Shown here: positions 1 through 5,820 of the stretch, piece by piece
Layout: each line of letters begins with the position of its first letter
Numbering within the stretch: position 1 is the stretch's first letter
Source of the DNA: an uncultured Lachnospiraceae bacterium
GTDB lineage: Bacteria > Bacillota > Clostridia > Lachnospirales > Lachnospiraceae
NCBI GenBank assembly: GCA_945834545.1
Contig: CAMAHO010000137.1
Span: forward strand, 1-5,856
DNA length: 5,856 nt
Direction of reading: 5' to 3'
The notes under the pieces: model-generated
The model's input: the letters and a program-made list of their open reading frames with translations, nothing else
Database searches by the model: none
What the model was told of the DNA's origin: nothing
Translations under genes and position numbers: made by a program

Positions 1-1579
1 CCCTCTTAGCAATCAGATAACACAGATATGCCAGGACAGAAACAATCGCTGTAAGCAACAGCAAAATCAGGTTGGCGTTCATCTTAGTTCCTAAGAACAC
101 CACCAATACAATCAATCCCATTGTGACGAACATATTGGGTAACAGATACACCGTCACCGCTGTTCCCTGCTTTACAACCTCAATCTCATTTTCCCAATCC
201 AACCGCATATATTTTCTGCCGCAGACACATCCCCATGTGGTGGAAAAGCAGCAAAGGGCAATGCCCAGGATAAAATACAAAACGGCACTCAGTATCGATA
301 CTCCGGCTGAAATACAAATGCATCCAACGGAAAACAGCATAGCCGGCACGGTCAAATACATGTTAAACAGCATTTTCCCCTGGTACAAAACCTTGGTCTC
401 AATGGGCAGGGACTGTACAATCCAGAAATTCTTTCCCTCCAAAGAAGGGGAAATGGCCGTGGTGGCTACCATTCCCACAAAGAAATATACCACCAGTGGA
501 ATGGCGGGTTGCAGGATTTGTGTGTCAATAGGGGCTCCCCTGAGTACCACTGTGATAATGTTGTCAAAGCCGAAAATCAGCACAACGACACCAAAAATAA
601 CGCATAAAATATCTCCGATAGCAGCATTGGTCATATAGGTCGCCGAGCCCAAGAGACGCTTAAACTCTTTAAACGCAATGGCCTGCACCAGATTACTCTT
701 CTTTAGTGCAGACATCTTGTATTGCTTAGAAGCTGCGTGAGTCTTTAAGGAAGAGTTAATCTTCTTATAGGACCTGCCAACCAGCACCATAACCAATTCA
801 AATGCCAGAATAGAAACTCCCACCAAGAGTAAAATATCCACTACACTCCCCTTGATTACCCCATCAGAAAACCAAGCCGCCGGGGCATATACACTGCCGA
901 TACTCTGAGTCGTTTCCGCAAGACCTTCCAGCACTACTTCCATATCTTCATTCTGGAATAAATTTTGTAGAATGAATTGCAAGGAGAAGGCAAACAAGAC
1001 CACAATCATCATCAAGACGGTCTGCATAATGTTCTTCTTTTTATACCCTGCACTGAACTTCACGATGAGAAAGCCTATGGCAGATGCCACAAGCATAGGC
1101 ACCACCGGAAGGAAAAGCGTCAATAGAATCCAAAGGATATAGGTCAGTACCCCAGGCTTTTCAAATACACCATACACCACCATCACCGGCAGGGATATGA
1201 TTCCGTACCAGGGCAGACTCTTAATGTACATATATAAGAACTTGCAGGACACAATGGTCTTGGATGCAAAAGGAAGTGACATAATCATGTCATACTCCTT
1301 AAACCCAAACAGGTAGCCATTGGTCTTAAAAAGAGTAAATACAAAGGACAACAGCGAAATAATCATGGCCGTAAGCATAGGGGCTGCTTCCATAATTCCC
1401 ATCATTCCATATCCTATGACCGCGGCGATACAATAGCCCATAATGAGGAGCTGTATGATGCCCACGCCCACAAGATTCCCAATAATCTTTCCTCGTTTTT
1501 CCTTACTATACCGAAATGCATTCCATAAACTGGTGGACTTTAGGAATGCTTTAAGCAAACAAATCTCTTTACTTTTCAT
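1..1579 (-). CDS. ABC-2-type transporter permease, large two-half form (C-terminal end cut by window edge)
   Basis: This is the membrane subunit of an ABC exporter, partnered with the ATPase just upstream; the substrate is unknown. The frame is open for 526 codons and runs off the left edge. Such permeases are typically about 530-550 residues, so little is likely missing. I count about 12 hydrophobic segments, near residues 35-57, 64-84, 124-138, 145-175, 185-205, 246-268, 318-338, 355-377, 404-425, 428-448, 474-496 and 502-522. A polar loop at about 269-300 separates two halves. Each half carries a similar cytosolic-looking motif: SLPFASKTIVSCKFLYMY (101-118) and SLPIETKVLYQGKMLFNMY (390-408). 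The ATG has GGAGG at 1586-1590, 6 bases upstream, and overlaps the ATPase stop by 11 bases, which suggests translational coupling. The family call rests on topology and context. The role (drug, peptide or lipid export) cannot be told from sequence. Confidence 0.85.
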   Translation of the reverse strand, partial: MKSKEICLLKAFLKSTSLWNAFRYSKEKRGKIIGNLVGVGIIQLLIMGYCIAAVIGYGMMGIMEAAPMLTAMIISLLSFVFTLFKTNGYLFGFKEYDMIMSLPFASKTIVSCKFLYMYIKSLPWYGIISLPVMVVYGVFEKPGVLTYILWILLTLFLPVVPMLVASAIGFLIVKFSAGYKKKNIMQTVLMMIVVLFAFSLQFILQNLFQNEDMEVVLEGLAETTQSIGSVYAPAAWFSDGVIKGSVVDILLLVGVSILAFELVMVLVGRSYKKINSSLKTHAASKQYKMSALKKSNLVQAIAFKEFKRLLGSATYMTNAAIGDILCVIFGVVVLIFGFDNIITVVLRGAPIDTQILQPAIPLVVYFFVGMVATTAISPSLEGKNFWIVQSLPIETKVLYQGKMLFNMYLTVPAMLFSVGCICISAGVSILSAVLYFILGIALCCFSTTWGCVCGRKYMRLDWENEIEVVKQGTAVTVYLLPNMFVTMGLIVLVVFLGTKMNANLILLLLTAIVSVLAYLCYLIAKR

Positions 1580-2288
1580 CGATGACCTCCATGAATACAG
1601 ACTCCAGGGAATTGCCATGGGTCAGCTCTTCCATAGTACCAGAGGCGATAATCTGTCCCCCCTTAATAATGGCGATTTTGTTGCACAACTTTTCTGCTAC
1701 ATCCAACACGTGAGTGGAGAAGAATACAGCAGTCCCCTCTTCGCAAAGCTCGTGCATTATGTTCTTTAGGGTAAACGTAGCCTTGGGGTCTAATCCCACA
1801 AAGGGCTCATCCAAAACCAGAAGCTTGGGCTTATGTATCAGAGCCGAAATAATAGCCACCTTCTGCTTCATACCGTGGGAGTAGGAACCAATCAAATCCC
1901 CCAAATCCTTTGTAATCTCAAATAAATCCGCATACTTTCGGATTGCCTCTTCTCTCTCTTTGGCACTGATGTCAAACACATCCGCGATGAAATTCAGGTA
2001 CTGAATTCCGGTCAGATTCTCGTAAAGATCCGGATTGTCGGGAATATACGCTGTAATACTCTTGCAGGCAATAGGCTCCTCCTTCACCGAATGACCATCT
2101 ATCAGAATCTCTCCCTCCGTGAAATCCAAAACCCCTACCACAGCACGAATAGTGGTGGACTTTCCTGCCCCGTTATGACCGATAAATCCGTAGATGTCCC
2201 CCGGTTCCACCGTAAGGGATACATTGTCTGCTGCCTTCTTCCCTGTACCGTAGGTTTTTGTGTAGTTTCTAATCTCCAACATACTCAT
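1569..2288 (-). CDS. ABC transporter ATP-binding protein
   Basis: This is the nucleotide-binding subunit that powers the adjacent permease, acting at the inner face of the membrane. It has 239 residues, a normal length for a single-domain exporter ATPase. Visible motifs are Walker A GHNGAGKST (37-45), signature SHGMKQK (137-143), Walker B LLVLDEP (156-162), D-loop GLDP (165-168) and switch histidine in STH (191-193). The Q-loop position reads YIPDNPDLY (81-89), with Asp84 where many ABC ATPases have Gln; from memory, EcsA-like exporters also vary here. The start at 2288 is supported by GGAGGAG at 2297-2303 with an 8-base spacer. An in-frame ATG two codons on is less likely. The C-terminus (EVIDEK) overlaps the permease start. 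No convincing promoter lies in the 22 bases between this start and the palindrome at 2311-2415, so transcription may read through from the pyrophosphatase gene or begin inside the palindrome. Confidence 0.95.
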   Translation of the reverse strand: MSMLEIRNYTKTYGTGKKAADNVSLTVEPGDIYGFIGHNGAGKSTTIRAVVGVLDFTEGEILIDGHSVKEEPIACKSITAYIPDNPDLYENLTGIQYLNFIADVFDISAKEREEAIRKYADLFEITKDLGDLIGSYSHGMKQKVAIISALIHKPKLLVLDEPFVGLDPKATFTLKNIMHELCEEGTAVFFSTHVLDVAEKLCNKIAIIKGGQIIASGTMEELTHGNSLESVFMEVIDEK

Positions 2289-2296
2289 TTTTTCTT

Positions 2297-2303
2297 CTCC
2301 TCC
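2297..2303 (-). promoter_or_regulatory. Ribosome binding site of the ABC ATPase
   Basis: GGAGGAG on the minus strand lies 8 bases before the ATG at 2288. It fixes the ATPase start and sits just outside the palindromic element, so the element does not include the translation signal. Confidence 0.8.
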
Positions 2304-2310
2304 TCACTCA

Positions 2311-2415
2311 GGACCATGGGGACGCTAAAAAATGGCTTTTTTATTGTCCCCGGTGGTCCATATAAAGACCAAGGGAGACAATAAAAAAGCCATTTTTTAG
2401 CGTCCCCAGTGGCCC
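2311..2415. repeat. Nested palindromic intergenic element (REP/MITE-like)
   Basis: A 105-base inverted repeat fills most of the gap between the pyrophosphatase and ABC ATPase genes. Bases 2318-2348 pair perfectly with 2377-2407 (31 of 31). An A/C mismatch (2349/2376) and two more pairs follow. The inner stem TGGTC (2354-2358) pairs with GACCA (2367-2371) around an 8-base loop. The outer GGACCA/TGGCCC flanks pair imperfectly. Each half is also palindromic in itself: the left half opens with GGACCA and GGGGAC and closes with GTCCCC and TGGTCC, with A6-TGGC-T6 in the middle. This two-level symmetry resembles REP doublets or small MITEs, such as those mobilised by REP-associated tyrosine transposases. 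That link is inference, as no transposase is present here. In RNA it would form a very long hairpin starting 16 bases after the pyrophosphatase stop, and could stabilise the 3' end or attenuate read-through. Confidence 0.9.
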
Positions 2416-2431
2416 ATTGATTTTCAGGATC

Positions 2432-3736
2432 TTATAAATACATATCTACCGTGCTTAGAATCTCCGGTAGCAGCTGCTTCTTTCTGCTAAGCACCCCCGG
2501 CATATCGAAAATCTGGTCCATGATTTTCCAATATTGCAGGTGCATATTAAGCTTGTAGTTGGTGCACAGCAAAATACTGTGCTCCTGAATAATATCGGTA
2601 ATCATCAAAACCGCCCAATCTAAGCCGTTTTGCTCCCGCACAATCTCAAGGGTATCCAGATAGAGCCTCGCATAGTCATCCAAATCCTGAAAGGAAGTAA
2701 CCTCACACTGCCCGATGCCGATGTTGATGCCCTTCTGGCTATAGGTCTTAAAGTCAGAGGTGATGGCCTCCTTGGGATCCCTGGATTTGAGTCCCTTGGT
2801 ACTGCTAAACAACAGCATACCAAACTCCTCCAAATCTACACCGCACAGCTTGGCAAGGGCCTGGGCAGAAGCCACATCCACACTGGTAGTGGTAGGGCTT
2901 TTTAAGATAACGGTATCTGAGACAATACCCGCCAGCAGATATCTGGCAATCTTAGGCTCCGGCGTCTTACCGTGCCGCAGATACAGCTGGTACACAATGG
3001 TACAGGTACTTCCCAGCGGCTCCGCGTCAATAAAAATGGGCAGCTCCGTCTTTATGGCATCAATGCGGTGGTGGTCCACTATTTCCATAATATTGGCTTC
3101 CTCAATGCCCTTGATGCTCTGTCGCATCTCATTATGATCCATTAGAATCACATTATGCTTAGGTGCTTTAAGGAAACACCGTCTGGTGACATAGCCCAGA
3201 TAGCCCTTTTCATCAAAGACCGCCAAACCGCGCTTTTTTGACATAGACAGCTTTTGCTTGGCATCCTCAAAATACTCTGTAGCGAAAATCTGCTCCTCCT
3301 GCTCACTCATGACCTCCTTCACCATAGGATAGCGGTCAATCCGAGGCTTGGCAGACATTTCCTTCATCACCCAGGATGTAATGTCATCCACGCTCAGCAA
3401 ACCATAGAACTTCTCCCCCTGAAAAACCGGAATCACAGAGGGATTGGTAGTCTCGTAGGTAGCCGCTATTTCACTCAAAAGGGAGGTGTCCATGATATGA
3501 TGTTCGCTGGTAAGCACCACATCTCCCACAGTAGGGTAGACATCATTCTTATAGGGTGGCGCTGTCAACTCCAAAGCCTCTAGGATTCCCTTTACATTGT
3601 CACTTAAATGCCCGCACCGAATGGCGATATACTGCCTGGTGGGGTCCAATTCATTTTTTAAGGCTGCGTAGGCGGTCACAGAGCAGATACTGTCCATATC
3701 CGGATTTCTGTGGCCTGTCAGATATACTTTTTCCAT
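2432..3736 (-). CDS. ppaC: CBS-domain family II (Mn-dependent) inorganic pyrophosphatase
   Basis: This cytosolic DHH-superfamily enzyme hydrolyses pyrophosphate to two phosphates, pulling biosynthetic reactions forward. With the start at 3736 it has 434 residues. The N-terminal motif GHRNPDMDS holds His9, Asp13 and Asp15. A regulatory insert at about 68-190 looks like a CBS pair. Metal and catalytic motifs resume with DHN (200-202), DHH (221-223) and SDT with Asp274. The DHHA2 domain carries KSPTTT (279-284) and ends with SRKKQ (417-421). Canonical family II enzymes are about 310 residues; the extra length is the CBS pair, with no room for the DRTGG domain of the larger Clostridium forms. CBS-PPases are known to respond to adenine nucleotides. 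The open frame extends to an ATG at 3769, but GGAG at 3743-3746, 6 bases before the ATG at 3736, and a domain that begins at once (MEKVYLTGHRNPD) favour the shorter start. It probably shares a transcript with the GNAT gene. Confidence 0.95.
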   Translation of the reverse strand: MEKVYLTGHRNPDMDSICSVTAYAALKNELDPTRQYIAIRCGHLSDNVKGILEALELTAPPYKNDVYPTVGDVVLTSEHHIMDTSLLSEIAATYETTNPSVIPVFQGEKFYGLLSVDDITSWVMKEMSAKPRIDRYPMVKEVMSEQEEQIFATEYFEDAKQKLSMSKKRGLAVFDEKGYLGYVTRRCFLKAPKHNVILMDHNEMRQSIKGIEEANIMEIVDHHRIDAIKTELPIFIDAEPLGSTCTIVYQLYLRHGKTPEPKIARYLLAGIVSDTVILKSPTTTSVDVASAQALAKLCGVDLEEFGMLLFSSTKGLKSRDPKEAITSDFKTYSQKGINIGIGQCEVTSFQDLDDYARLYLDTLEIVREQNGLDWAVLMITDIIQEHSILLCTNYKLNMHLQYWKIMDQIFDMPGVLSRKKQLLPEILSTVDMYL

Positions 3737-3742
3737 ATAAAT

Positions 3743-3746
3743 CTCC
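3743..3746 (-). promoter_or_regulatory. Ribosome binding site deciding the pyrophosphatase start
   Basis: GGAG followed by 6 bases and ATG (3736). The longer frame starting at 3769 has no comparable site, and its first 11 codons would be encoded by a GC-rich hairpin. Confidence 0.65.
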
Positions 3747-3750
3747 ATTC

Positions 3751-3778
3751 TGCCGCCACGCGACGGCATTTATCGCGT
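3751..3778 (-). promoter_or_regulatory. Two mutually exclusive hairpins in the pyrophosphatase leader
   Basis: On the minus-strand RNA, ACGCGA can pair with UCGCGU (3773-3778 with 3758-3763, 9-base loop). Alternatively, UGCCGUC can pair with GGCGGCA (3762-3768 with 3751-3757, GCGU loop, one G-U pair). The stems share bases 3762-3763 and the loop of each lies in the stem of the other, so only one can form. The second ends 4 bases before the ribosome binding site. A regulatory role is inference; it matches no riboswitch I recognise. Confidence 0.35.
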
Positions 3779-3823
3779 CTAGGGTTGCCTGCACTTCCCC
3801 GATGCGAAAGTGTAGCTTTCTAT

Positions 3824-4396
3824 TTACGCATTATAATACATATCATAGACAATATATCCCTCTATTCCCTTTAAGGAACCCGCGTAGGTTTCCTGACACA
3901 TCATACATCTGGGCTCCTTCATGGGCCAGCCACTGGTTGGATAAATGTGGTATTCGGAGGAGGTTCTAAAGCCCACCTGATTGTAAAAGAGAAAATTCCC
4001 TTCCACCGTGACACCCTTATACCCCAGCTCCTTTACCTTTTCCAAGCCTAGCTTAAGCATGGTCTTTCCGACTCCCTGCCTGAAGTAATCCGCGTGAACA
4101 GACACTGGCGCAAGCATCACAATATCTGACTTCGCTTCGCCTCCGTGTCCCCCCTCTTTCGTGGAAGATAAGGGGAAGTGAGAAAACAGGAAATGCCCTA
4201 CAATCTTTTCATCCAGCTCTGCCACAAAGGACAATTCCGGTATATAGTACTTGGAATCCCTAATTTCTTCCACCAAAGCAATAATATCCGTTCCGTCGGA
4301 ATACTCAGTCCCCTCCTGAAAGGAGCGCAGGATGAGAGAGACAATATCCTTATAGTCCTTGTGTTCCTCCGGCCGAATTGTGACCCTCTGATTCAT
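3824..4396 (-). CDS. GNAT family N-acetyltransferase, YhbS-like
   Basis: This is probably a cytosolic acetyl-CoA-dependent acyltransferase; the acceptor is unknown. With the start at 4396 it has 190 residues. The fold order is visible: VTIRPEEHKDYKDI (5-18, beta1/alpha1), FVAELDEKIVGHFLFS (57-72, beta2-beta3), then LAPVSVHADYFRQGVGKTML (95-114). The last contains the acetyl-CoA pyrophosphate loop QGVGK (107-111). GYKGVTVEGNFLFYNQVGF (125-143) and a C-terminal PRCMMCQETYAGSLKGIEGY (162-181) match the YhbS type. A glycine-rich polar insert (STKEGGHGGEAKSD, 78-91) lies between beta3 and beta4. The frame extends to an ATG at 4468, but the promoter would place the RNA start near 4473, leaving almost no leader, and no ribosome binding site precedes that ATG. 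GAGAGGG at 4402-4408 supports 4396. The gene heads a transcript that probably continues into the pyrophosphatase. Confidence 0.9.
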   Translation of the reverse strand: MNQRVTIRPEEHKDYKDIVSLILRSFQEGTEYSDGTDIIALVEEIRDSKYYIPELSFVAELDEKIVGHFLFSHFPLSSTKEGGHGGEAKSDIVMLAPVSVHADYFRQGVGKTMLKLGLEKVKELGYKGVTVEGNFLFYNQVGFRTSSEYHIYPTSGWPMKEPRCMMCQETYAGSLKGIEGYIVYDMYYNA

Positions 4397-4401
4397 GCCC
4401 A

Positions 4402-4408
4402 CCCTCTC
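4402..4408 (-). promoter_or_regulatory. Ribosome binding site deciding the GNAT start
   Basis: GAGAGGG lies 5 bases before the ATG at 4396 on the minus strand. It lies inside the longer open frame and favours the 190-residue product. Confidence 0.6.
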
Positions 4409-4479
4409 AAATTTTCCTAAATAATCTTTCAAACAACTCAAAAGCATCTCGTGCATTTTTGCTAACATCTGTTAGTAGC

Positions 4480-4509
4480 ATTATAATGAACTACCATTTC
4501 GTAAGTCAA
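4480..4509 (-). promoter_or_regulatory. Sigma-A-type promoter for the GNAT-pyrophosphatase unit
   Basis: On the minus strand, TTGACT (4509-4504) and a perfect TATAAT (4485-4480) are separated by 18 bases. The predicted transcript start is near 4473, giving a leader of about 77 bases to the ATG at 4396. The -35 box begins next to the T-tract of the preceding terminator. The call is from consensus match alone. Confidence 0.75.
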
Positions 4510-4510
4510 G

Positions 4511-4555
4511 AAAAATAAGGGATACATACTGGTTTGCAACCGAGTTTGTACCCTT
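4511..4555 (-). terminator. Intrinsic terminator of the cREC/Ntn-hydrolase unit
   Basis: On the minus strand a long hairpin starts 5 bases after the hydrolase stop. AAGGG pairs with CCCTT, TACA with TGTA, ACT with AGT, and GGTT with AACC around a GCA loop. There is one A/A mismatch, plus a single bulged base on each side. The stem is followed by ATTTTTCTT (T run 4515-4511). This is a textbook rho-independent shape and separates the two transcription units. Confidence 0.85.
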
Positions 4556-4560
4556 TATCT

Positions 4561-5244
4561 CTAAAGTTCCTTCCTATGTATCTGCTCCCACTGTCTATTC
4601 TCGCACCAATAAACAGTTTTCTCTGTGACATCAAACACCATAGATACCACAGTAGGACATACTTCCTGAGAAACTGCCTTCAAAATCCGGAAACAATCCT
4701 CTACATCAAAGTCATCTGATGCTTCTTCCAACATCTTTGTTGCTGTCTGATAACGATCCCAGCCCATCCATGGATGTTTTTCTGAATCCATTTTAAAAGG
4801 AGAAAAATTGGTTAACACCTGATACCTTGGCTTTTCAAAATATCGGTTTCCTTGCCCCGGAATTATTTGTAGCACATTCCCCTCCCGATCAGACAGAGCA
4901 GACATAAATGTTACCCCCGGAACACTAAACACCTTCTCTGTCTCCGCGATTTCCTTAATCTCCTGAAATGTCTTCTTTTGTAACAGCAAGTCAATATCCA
5001 GCAACAGCACATTTGTCCCTTCACCAGTGGGATTGCTTCTCTCATCAAAGGGATGACAGGTCGGCATTCCTACGAAATCCCCTCTGGAGTTTGCCCCAAA
5101 AAGAGGCAGCCACCCTTCCGTTTCATCATTGATTTCTATATATACTCCTGCCTCTGAAGACGAAACCCGATATTCCATCCCCAGAATATCCAGGTTCCAT
5201 CCAACGATGGTCTTGTTTCTATTGGATACGATACTTGTACACAT
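4561..5244 (-). CDS. Ntn cysteine hydrolase, choloylglycine hydrolase / linear amide C-N hydrolase superfamily
   Basis: This is predicted to cleave a linear amide bond, using an N-terminal Cys exposed after Met removal; the substrate is unknown. From the ATG at 5244 it has 227 residues and begins MCTSIVSN, so Cys2 is the expected nucleophile. Other positions match the family: Asp19 in GWNLD, Asn52 in GANSRG, Asn146 in VLTNFSP, Arg164 in DRYQTA, and the closing VFDVTEKTVYWCENRQW (203-219), which resembles the VYDLTNGTLY tail of bile salt hydrolases. Two points differ. The Arg of the usual GRNxD motif is Trp16, and the protein is about 100 residues shorter than bile salt hydrolases (about 325). 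Bile salt or penicillin V activity therefore should not be assumed. The frame extends to 5286, but AAGGAGG at 5254-5260 and the Cys2 logic fix the start at 5244. It lies 90 bases after the cREC gene with no evident terminator between, and ends in its own terminator. Confidence 0.85.
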   Translation of the reverse strand: MCTSIVSNRNKTIVGWNLDILGMEYRVSSSEAGVYIEINDETEGWLPLFGANSRGDFVGMPTCHPFDERSNPTGEGTNVLLLDIDLLLQKKTFQEIKEIAETEKVFSVPGVTFMSALSDREGNVLQIIPGQGNRYFEKPRYQVLTNFSPFKMDSEKHPWMGWDRYQTATKMLEEASDDFDVEDCFRILKAVSQEVCPTVVSMVFDVTEKTVYWCENRQWEQIHRKEL

Positions 5245-5253
5245 CTTAATCCC

Positions 5254-5260
5254 CCTCCTT
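5254..5260 (-). promoter_or_regulatory. Ribosome binding site deciding the Ntn hydrolase start
   Basis: AAGGAGG lies 9 bases before the ATG at 5244. It places the catalytic Cys at position 2; the upstream in-frame ATGs would bury it at residue 16 or internally. Confidence 0.8.
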
Positions 5261-5334
5261 TTCTCAGGCATATATAACCTGCCCACTCAAATTCTCTTCC
5301 ATTTGAAAATCGAAATGCAATGGAAACACCCTTC

Positions 5335-5640
5335 CTACGGCCAATATCGCTCAATCATCCGCTCCATGTTCGCTCTTCCGACCGGATTCGCTGTGTGAAT
5401 TGCTATAGGATAGAATGTTTCTCGCATAGCAAGATAATCAAGAATTTTGATGGCATCTCCGCCATATCGTGCATACTCTCCCAAATCGTGGTCTAAATCA
5501 ATGAGTTTAATTGTGCCCCCATGTTTCTCAATTTCTTCTATCAGTGCAATTGTTTCATCCACAGACTTGGTTCCCTCGTAACCTGCAGGTGTGGGACGAA
5601 CATCATCCACCCAAATCTTTACATCTTTAAAGCTTTCCAT
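5335..5640 (-). CDS. Cyclic-phosphate-processing receiver domain (cREC) protein
   Basis: This small stand-alone receiver-like domain has 101 residues from the ATG at 5640. Key motifs are VDDVRPTPAGY (11-21, acidic pair Asp12-Asp13), TIALIEEIEKHGG (30-42), the strand LIDLDHDLGEYARYGGDAIKILDYL (46-70, with DHDLG at 50-54) and PIAIHTANPVGRANMERMI (78-96). The VDDxRP, LDHDLG and HTANPVGR set identifies the cREC family. Comparative genomics proposed these to act with RNA-repair or 2',3'-cyclic-phosphate enzymes; biochemical proof for this subgroup is not known to me. It lacks the usual response-regulator phosphorylation context, and no kinase or output domain is nearby. The frame extends to an ATG at 5697, but no ribosome binding site precedes that codon. 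AGAGAGG at 5652-5658 serves the inner start, though with a long 11-base spacer. The next gene, an Ntn hydrolase, does not suggest a function. Confidence 0.85.
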   Translation of the reverse strand: MESFKDVKIWVDDVRPTPAGYEGTKSVDETIALIEEIEKHGGTIKLIDLDHDLGEYARYGGDAIKILDYLAMRETFYPIAIHTANPVGRANMERMIERYWP

Positions 5641-5777
5641 TTTCCCAGATTCCTCTCTTTCACGTCCTACTTTTGAGCTCCATAACAGAAACGCCATACA
5701 ACATTTCTATGTTATTTTCGAAACGTCTTTCCCAATTGTCCTTGTAAAACCGACCTATTTGTCAAGACTATAAGTAC

Positions 5778-5807
5778 AGTATAGCATAGGGCATTACTCC
5801 TTACCAA
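5778..5807 (-). promoter_or_regulatory. Probable promoter for the cREC/Ntn-hydrolase unit
   Basis: On the minus strand, TTGGTA (5807-5802) and TATACT (5783-5778) are separated by 18 bases in AT-rich DNA, giving a leader of about 130 bases to the ATG at 5640. A perfect TTGACA also occurs at 5765-5760, but no good -10 box follows it at 16-18 bases. The leader 5641-5777 shows no gene and no structure I recognise. Confidence 0.5.
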
Positions 5808-5820
5808 TTAGTAATATTCA

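Noticed and set aside
72..638. Plus-strand open frame of 188 codons
   Set aside because: It is antisense to the permease gene, whose minus-strand frame is continuous and encodes clear membrane segments. The plus-strand product has no recognisable domain.
2318..2407. Palindrome as a CRISPR or phage attachment site
   Set aside because: There is only one unit, no spacers, no integrase and no tRNA. The two-level symmetry fits a REP/MITE-type element better.
2760..3137. Plus-strand open frames within the pyrophosphatase gene (also 2630-2905, 3254-3583, 3556-3969)
   Set aside because: All are shadows of a gene with complete catalytic motifs on the other strand.
5297..5325. Inverted repeat TTCCATT / AATGGAA between cREC and the Ntn hydrolase
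   Set aside because: It has a 7-base AT-rich stem with a 15-base loop and no following T-tract. It is too weak to call a terminator, so the two genes are treated as probably co-transcribed.
5136..5354. Minus-strand 72-codon frame bridging the cREC and Ntn hydrolase genes
   Set aside because: It overlaps the 5' part of the hydrolase out of frame, has no good ribosome binding site, and has no recognisable features.
5767..5793. Tiny minus-strand frame (MPYAILYL) after AAGGAG upstream of cREC
   Set aside because: The spacer is only 2 bases, the frame overlaps the predicted -10 box, and it would lie upstream of the transcript start.
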